A stretch of 64,000 nucleotides of DNA from Pseudomonas izuensis. GTDB lineage: Bacteria > Pseudomonadota > Gammaproteobacteria > Pseudomonadales > Pseudomonadaceae. This document shows positions 61,998 through 64,000 of this stretch, piece after piece. The notes under the pieces were generated by a model. It had not been told where the DNA came from, ran no database searches, and saw only the letters and a list, made by a program, of their open reading frames with translations. The number at the start of each line of letters is the position of its first letter. Position 1 is the stretch's first letter. The stretch covers positions 1 through 64,000 of the forward strand of contig NZ_WTFT01000016.1 in NCBI RefSeq assembly GCF_009861505.1, read 5' to 3'. The translations under genes and the position numbers were made by a program.

Positions 61998-62435
61998 TTA
62001 TTCCTCGAACTTGCCGCCAGCTGCTTCGATAGCCGCACGCGCACCTTTGGTGGCGCCGATTCCCTTTCCGATGGTCACAGCGCGAGTCACTTCGCCGGAC
62101 AGCATGATTTTCACACGCTGTACGTTGACGTTGATCACGTTGGCATCTTTCAGGGACTGCACGGTGACGATGTCGCCTTCCACTTTAGCCAGCTCGGACA
62201 GACGCACTTCTGCGCGATCCATGGCCTTCAGGGATACGAAACCGAATTTCGGCAGGCGACGATGCAGCGGCTGTTGACCGCCTTCAAAGCCTGGAGCAAT
62301 GGTGCCACCGGAGCGGGAAGTCTGACCTTTGTGACCACGGCCACCAGTCTTACCCAAACCACTACCGATACCACGGCCCGGACGATGCTTTTCGCGACGG
62401 GAACCCGGCGCTGGACTCAGATCATTGAGTTTCAT
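61998..62435 (-). CDS. rplO: Ribosomal protein L15
   Basis: A 145-residue large-subunit protein. MKLNDLSPAPGSRREKHRPGRG and GKTGGRGHKGQTSRSG at the N-terminus are typical. It directly abuts secY. Confidence 0.99.
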   Translation of the reverse strand: MKLNDLSPAPGSRREKHRPGRGIGSGLGKTGGRGHKGQTSRSGGTIAPGFEGGQQPLHRRLPKFGFVSLKAMDRAEVRLSELAKVEGDIVTVQSLKDANVINVNVQRVKIMLSGEVTRAVTIGKGIGATKGARAAIEAAGGKFEE

Positions 62436-62438
62436 CGA

Positions 62439-62615
62439 TTAACCCTCGACACGCAGCATGTAGTAAGCCTTGTTGATCATCCCGCGATTCTCGGGAGTAT
62501 CCTGGACTTCTACAGTGTGACCGATGCGACGCAGACCCAGACCCTTAACGCACAGTTTGTGGTTAGGGATGCGGCCGGTCATGCTTTTGATCAGCGTAAC
62601 TTTAACGGTAGCCAT
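62439..62615 (-). CDS. rpmD: Ribosomal protein L30
   Basis: A 58-residue protein ([20 protein letters not shown] first; ends YYMLRVEG). It lies between rpsE and rplO with gaps of two and three bases. Confidence 0.98.
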
Positions 62616-62617
62616 GA

Positions 62618-63118
62618 TCAGAAGATCTCCTTGACGCTTTTGCCACGCTTGGCGGCAATGGATTCAGGAGACTGCATTGCTTTCAAACCCTTGAAAGTGG
62701 CGTGAACCACGTTTACCGGGTTAGTCGAGCCGTAGCACTTGGCCAGAACGTTCTGAACGCCAGCAACTTCGAGAACGGCACGCATTGCGCCGCCAGCGAT
62801 GATACCGGTACCTTCAGAAGCAGGCTGCATGTACACCTTCGAAGCGCCGTGAGCGGACTTCATTGCGTACTGCAGAGTGGTGCCGTTCAGATCAACCTGG
62901 ATCATGTTGCGGCGAGCAGCTTCCATTGCCTTCTGGATCGCAGCAGGCACTTCACGCGACTTGCCACGGCCGAAGCCAACACGCCCTTTACCATCACCAA
63001 CCACGGTCAACGCGGTGAAAGTGAAGATACGGCCGCCTTTAACGGTTTTGGCTACGCGGTTAACTTGAACCAGCTTCTCGATGTAGCCTTCGTCGCGCTT
63101 TTGGTCGTTATTTGACAT
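62618..63118 (-). CDS. rpsE: Ribosomal protein S5
   Basis: A 166-residue small-subunit protein. [34 protein letters not shown] is the S5 double-stranded RNA-binding domain, where spectinomycin resistance changes occur. Three bases separate it from rplR. Confidence 0.99.
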
Positions 63119-63121
63119 AAC

Positions 63122-63472
63122 TTAGAACTCCAGCCCAGCTTCACGAGCAGCATCAGCCAGCGCTTTAACGCGGCCGTGGTACTTGAAGCCAGAGCGGTCG
63201 AAAGCCACCTGCGAGACGCCAGCGGCCTTAGCACGCGTAGCGACCAGCTGGCCAACCTTAGTGGCCGCGTCGATGTTGCCAGTGGCGCCATCACGCAGTT
63301 CTTTATCCAAAGTCGAGGCGCTTGCCAGGACTTTGTTGCCGTCGGCCGAAATGACCTGGGCGTAGATGTGCTGCGAAGAGCGGAACACGCAGAGACGCAC
63401 GACTTCGAGTTCGTGCATTTTCAGGCGTGCTTTGCGAGCGCGACGCAGTCGAGTAACTTTTTTGTCGGTCAT
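63122..63472 (-). CDS. rplR: Ribosomal protein L18
   Basis: A 116-residue large-subunit protein that binds 5S rRNA. Ends FDRSGFKYHGRVKALADAAREAGLEF. Between rplF and rpsE. Confidence 0.99.
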   Translation of the reverse strand: MTDKKVTRLRRARKARLKMHELEVVRLCVFRSSQHIYAQVISADGNKVLASASTLDKELRDGATGNIDAATKVGQLVATRAKAAGVSQVAFDRSGFKYHGRVKALADAAREAGLEF

Positions 63473-63482
63473 TTGCTATGCC

Positions 63483-64000
63483 CTACTTCTTCTTGGCTTC
63501 TTTACGACGGACGACTTCGTCCGCGTAGCGCACACCTTTGCCTTTGTACGGCTCTGGTGGACGGAAGTCGCGGATCTCGGCGGCCACTTGACCTACCAGC
63601 TGCTTGTCGATGCCCTTGATCAGGATATCGGTCTGGCTAGGAGTCTCAGCGGTGATGCCTTCCGGCAGTTCGTAATCCACTGGATGCGAGAAGCCAAGAG
63701 CCAGGTTCAGCACTGTGCCTTTTGCTTGCGCTTTGTAACCAACACCGACCAGCTGGAGCTTGCGCTCGAAGCCTTGGCTTACGCCTTGGACCATGTTGTT
63801 AACCAACGCACGAGTGGTACCAGCCATTGCGCGAGTCTGTTGATCGCCATTGCGAGCAGCGAAACGCAGCTCACCAGCTTCTTCAACAATCTCAACGGAC
63901 GAATGGATGTTCAGTTCGAGAGTGCCCTTGGCACCCTTCACCGAAAGCTGTTGGCCTGCGAATTTTACTTCGACGCCGGCTGGCAGCTTAACGGGGTTCT
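63483..64000 (-). CDS. rplF: Ribosomal protein L6 (partial, N-terminus beyond window)
   Basis: 172 residues of L6 are present, from NPVKLPAGVEVKF to RKEAKKK; about six N-terminal residues lie beyond the right edge. Blocks: GVGYKAQAKGTVLNLALGFSHPV and PPEPYKGKGVRYADE. It heads the visible part of the spc operon. Confidence 0.98.
   Translation of the reverse strand, partial: NPVKLPAGVEVKFAGQQLSVKGAKGTLELNIHSSVEIVEEAGELRFAARNGDQQTRAMAGTTRALVNNMVQGVSQGFERKLQLVGVGYKAQAKGTVLNLALGFSHPVDYELPEGITAETPSQTDILIKGIDKQLVGQVAAEIRDFRPPEPYKGKGVRYADEVVRRKEAKKK

Noticed and set aside
60531..62705. A 724-codon plus-strand frame opposite secY-rplO
   Set aside because: It is opposite highly conserved ribosomal and secY genes. 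Its composition is atypical and it has no family resemblance.

Overview
The window is chromosomal DNA from a Pseudomonas of the fluorescens lineage. This is inferred from high GC, gene orders that match P. aeruginosa around ispA-dxs-rib-nusB-thiL-pgpA, oprG and katA-ftnA-uvrA-ssb, and many short REP palindromes of the type known from P. fluorescens. I see no phage, insertion sequence, CRISPR array, rRNA or tRNA.

Layout. 1-8494 (minus): a coupled alpha-2-macroglobulin operon (yfaP-yfaA-yfaT-yfaS-yfaQ, the P. aeruginosa mag type), cut by the left edge in yfaQ. 8961-12077 (plus): xseB-ispA-dxs, isoprenoid precursor supply. 12196-16048: btuB (plus) facing btuF, a small membrane protein and ribA (minus). 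16285-23064 (mostly minus): a solute-binding protein and the run nrdR-ribD-ribC-ribBA-ribH-nusB-thiL-pgpA. 23183-25354 (plus): a YbaY-like lipoprotein, a methyltransferase and a CnoX-type thioredoxin. 25918-29142 (plus): a probable Zur-controlled zinc operon (His-rich DUF2796 protein, MacB-like ABC ATPase and permease, DUF3299 protein). 29365-31983: oprG with an ANR-type promoter, facing an epimerase and an RmlD-like protein. 32310-46470: the helicase Lhr, an MscS channel, an MFS exporter, a DUF72/ybhP/clsB/ybhN lipid operon and an alpha/beta hydrolase with a DUF3182 protein. 46758-50081: a GlxA-type regulator divergent from a cysteine hydrolase, then an RclC-like protein facing an RclR-like regulator. 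50244-57321: ssb, a YajR-like MFS protein, uvrA, ferritin ftnA and catalase katA. 57526-64000 (minus): the alpha operon (rpsM-rpsK-rpsD-rpoA-rplQ) behind the end of the spc operon (rplF-rplR-rpsE-rpmD-rplO-secY-rpmJ).

How it works together. Most content is core housekeeping: translation, secretion, flavin, thiamine and isoprenoid synthesis, and DNA repair. Envelope and stress functions lie between: the macroglobulin operon, zinc acquisition, an anaerobically controlled porin, cardiolipin synthesis, osmotic channel, peroxide and iron storage, and reactive-chlorine-type sensing. Fourteen paired REP elements sit in intergenic gaps between 8.7 and 46.8 kb, and none lies in the macroglobulin operon or the ribosomal region.

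The least understood part is the macroglobulin operon. Its macroglobulin lacks the thioester cysteine, YfaQ carries a degenerate transpeptidase-like motif set, and YfaT carries an NlpC/P60-like Cys/His pair. Other points worth attention are an RmlD-fold protein without the catalytic Tyr/Lys, a ferritin without the haem methionine, and a RibBA with a degenerate cyclohydrolase half.
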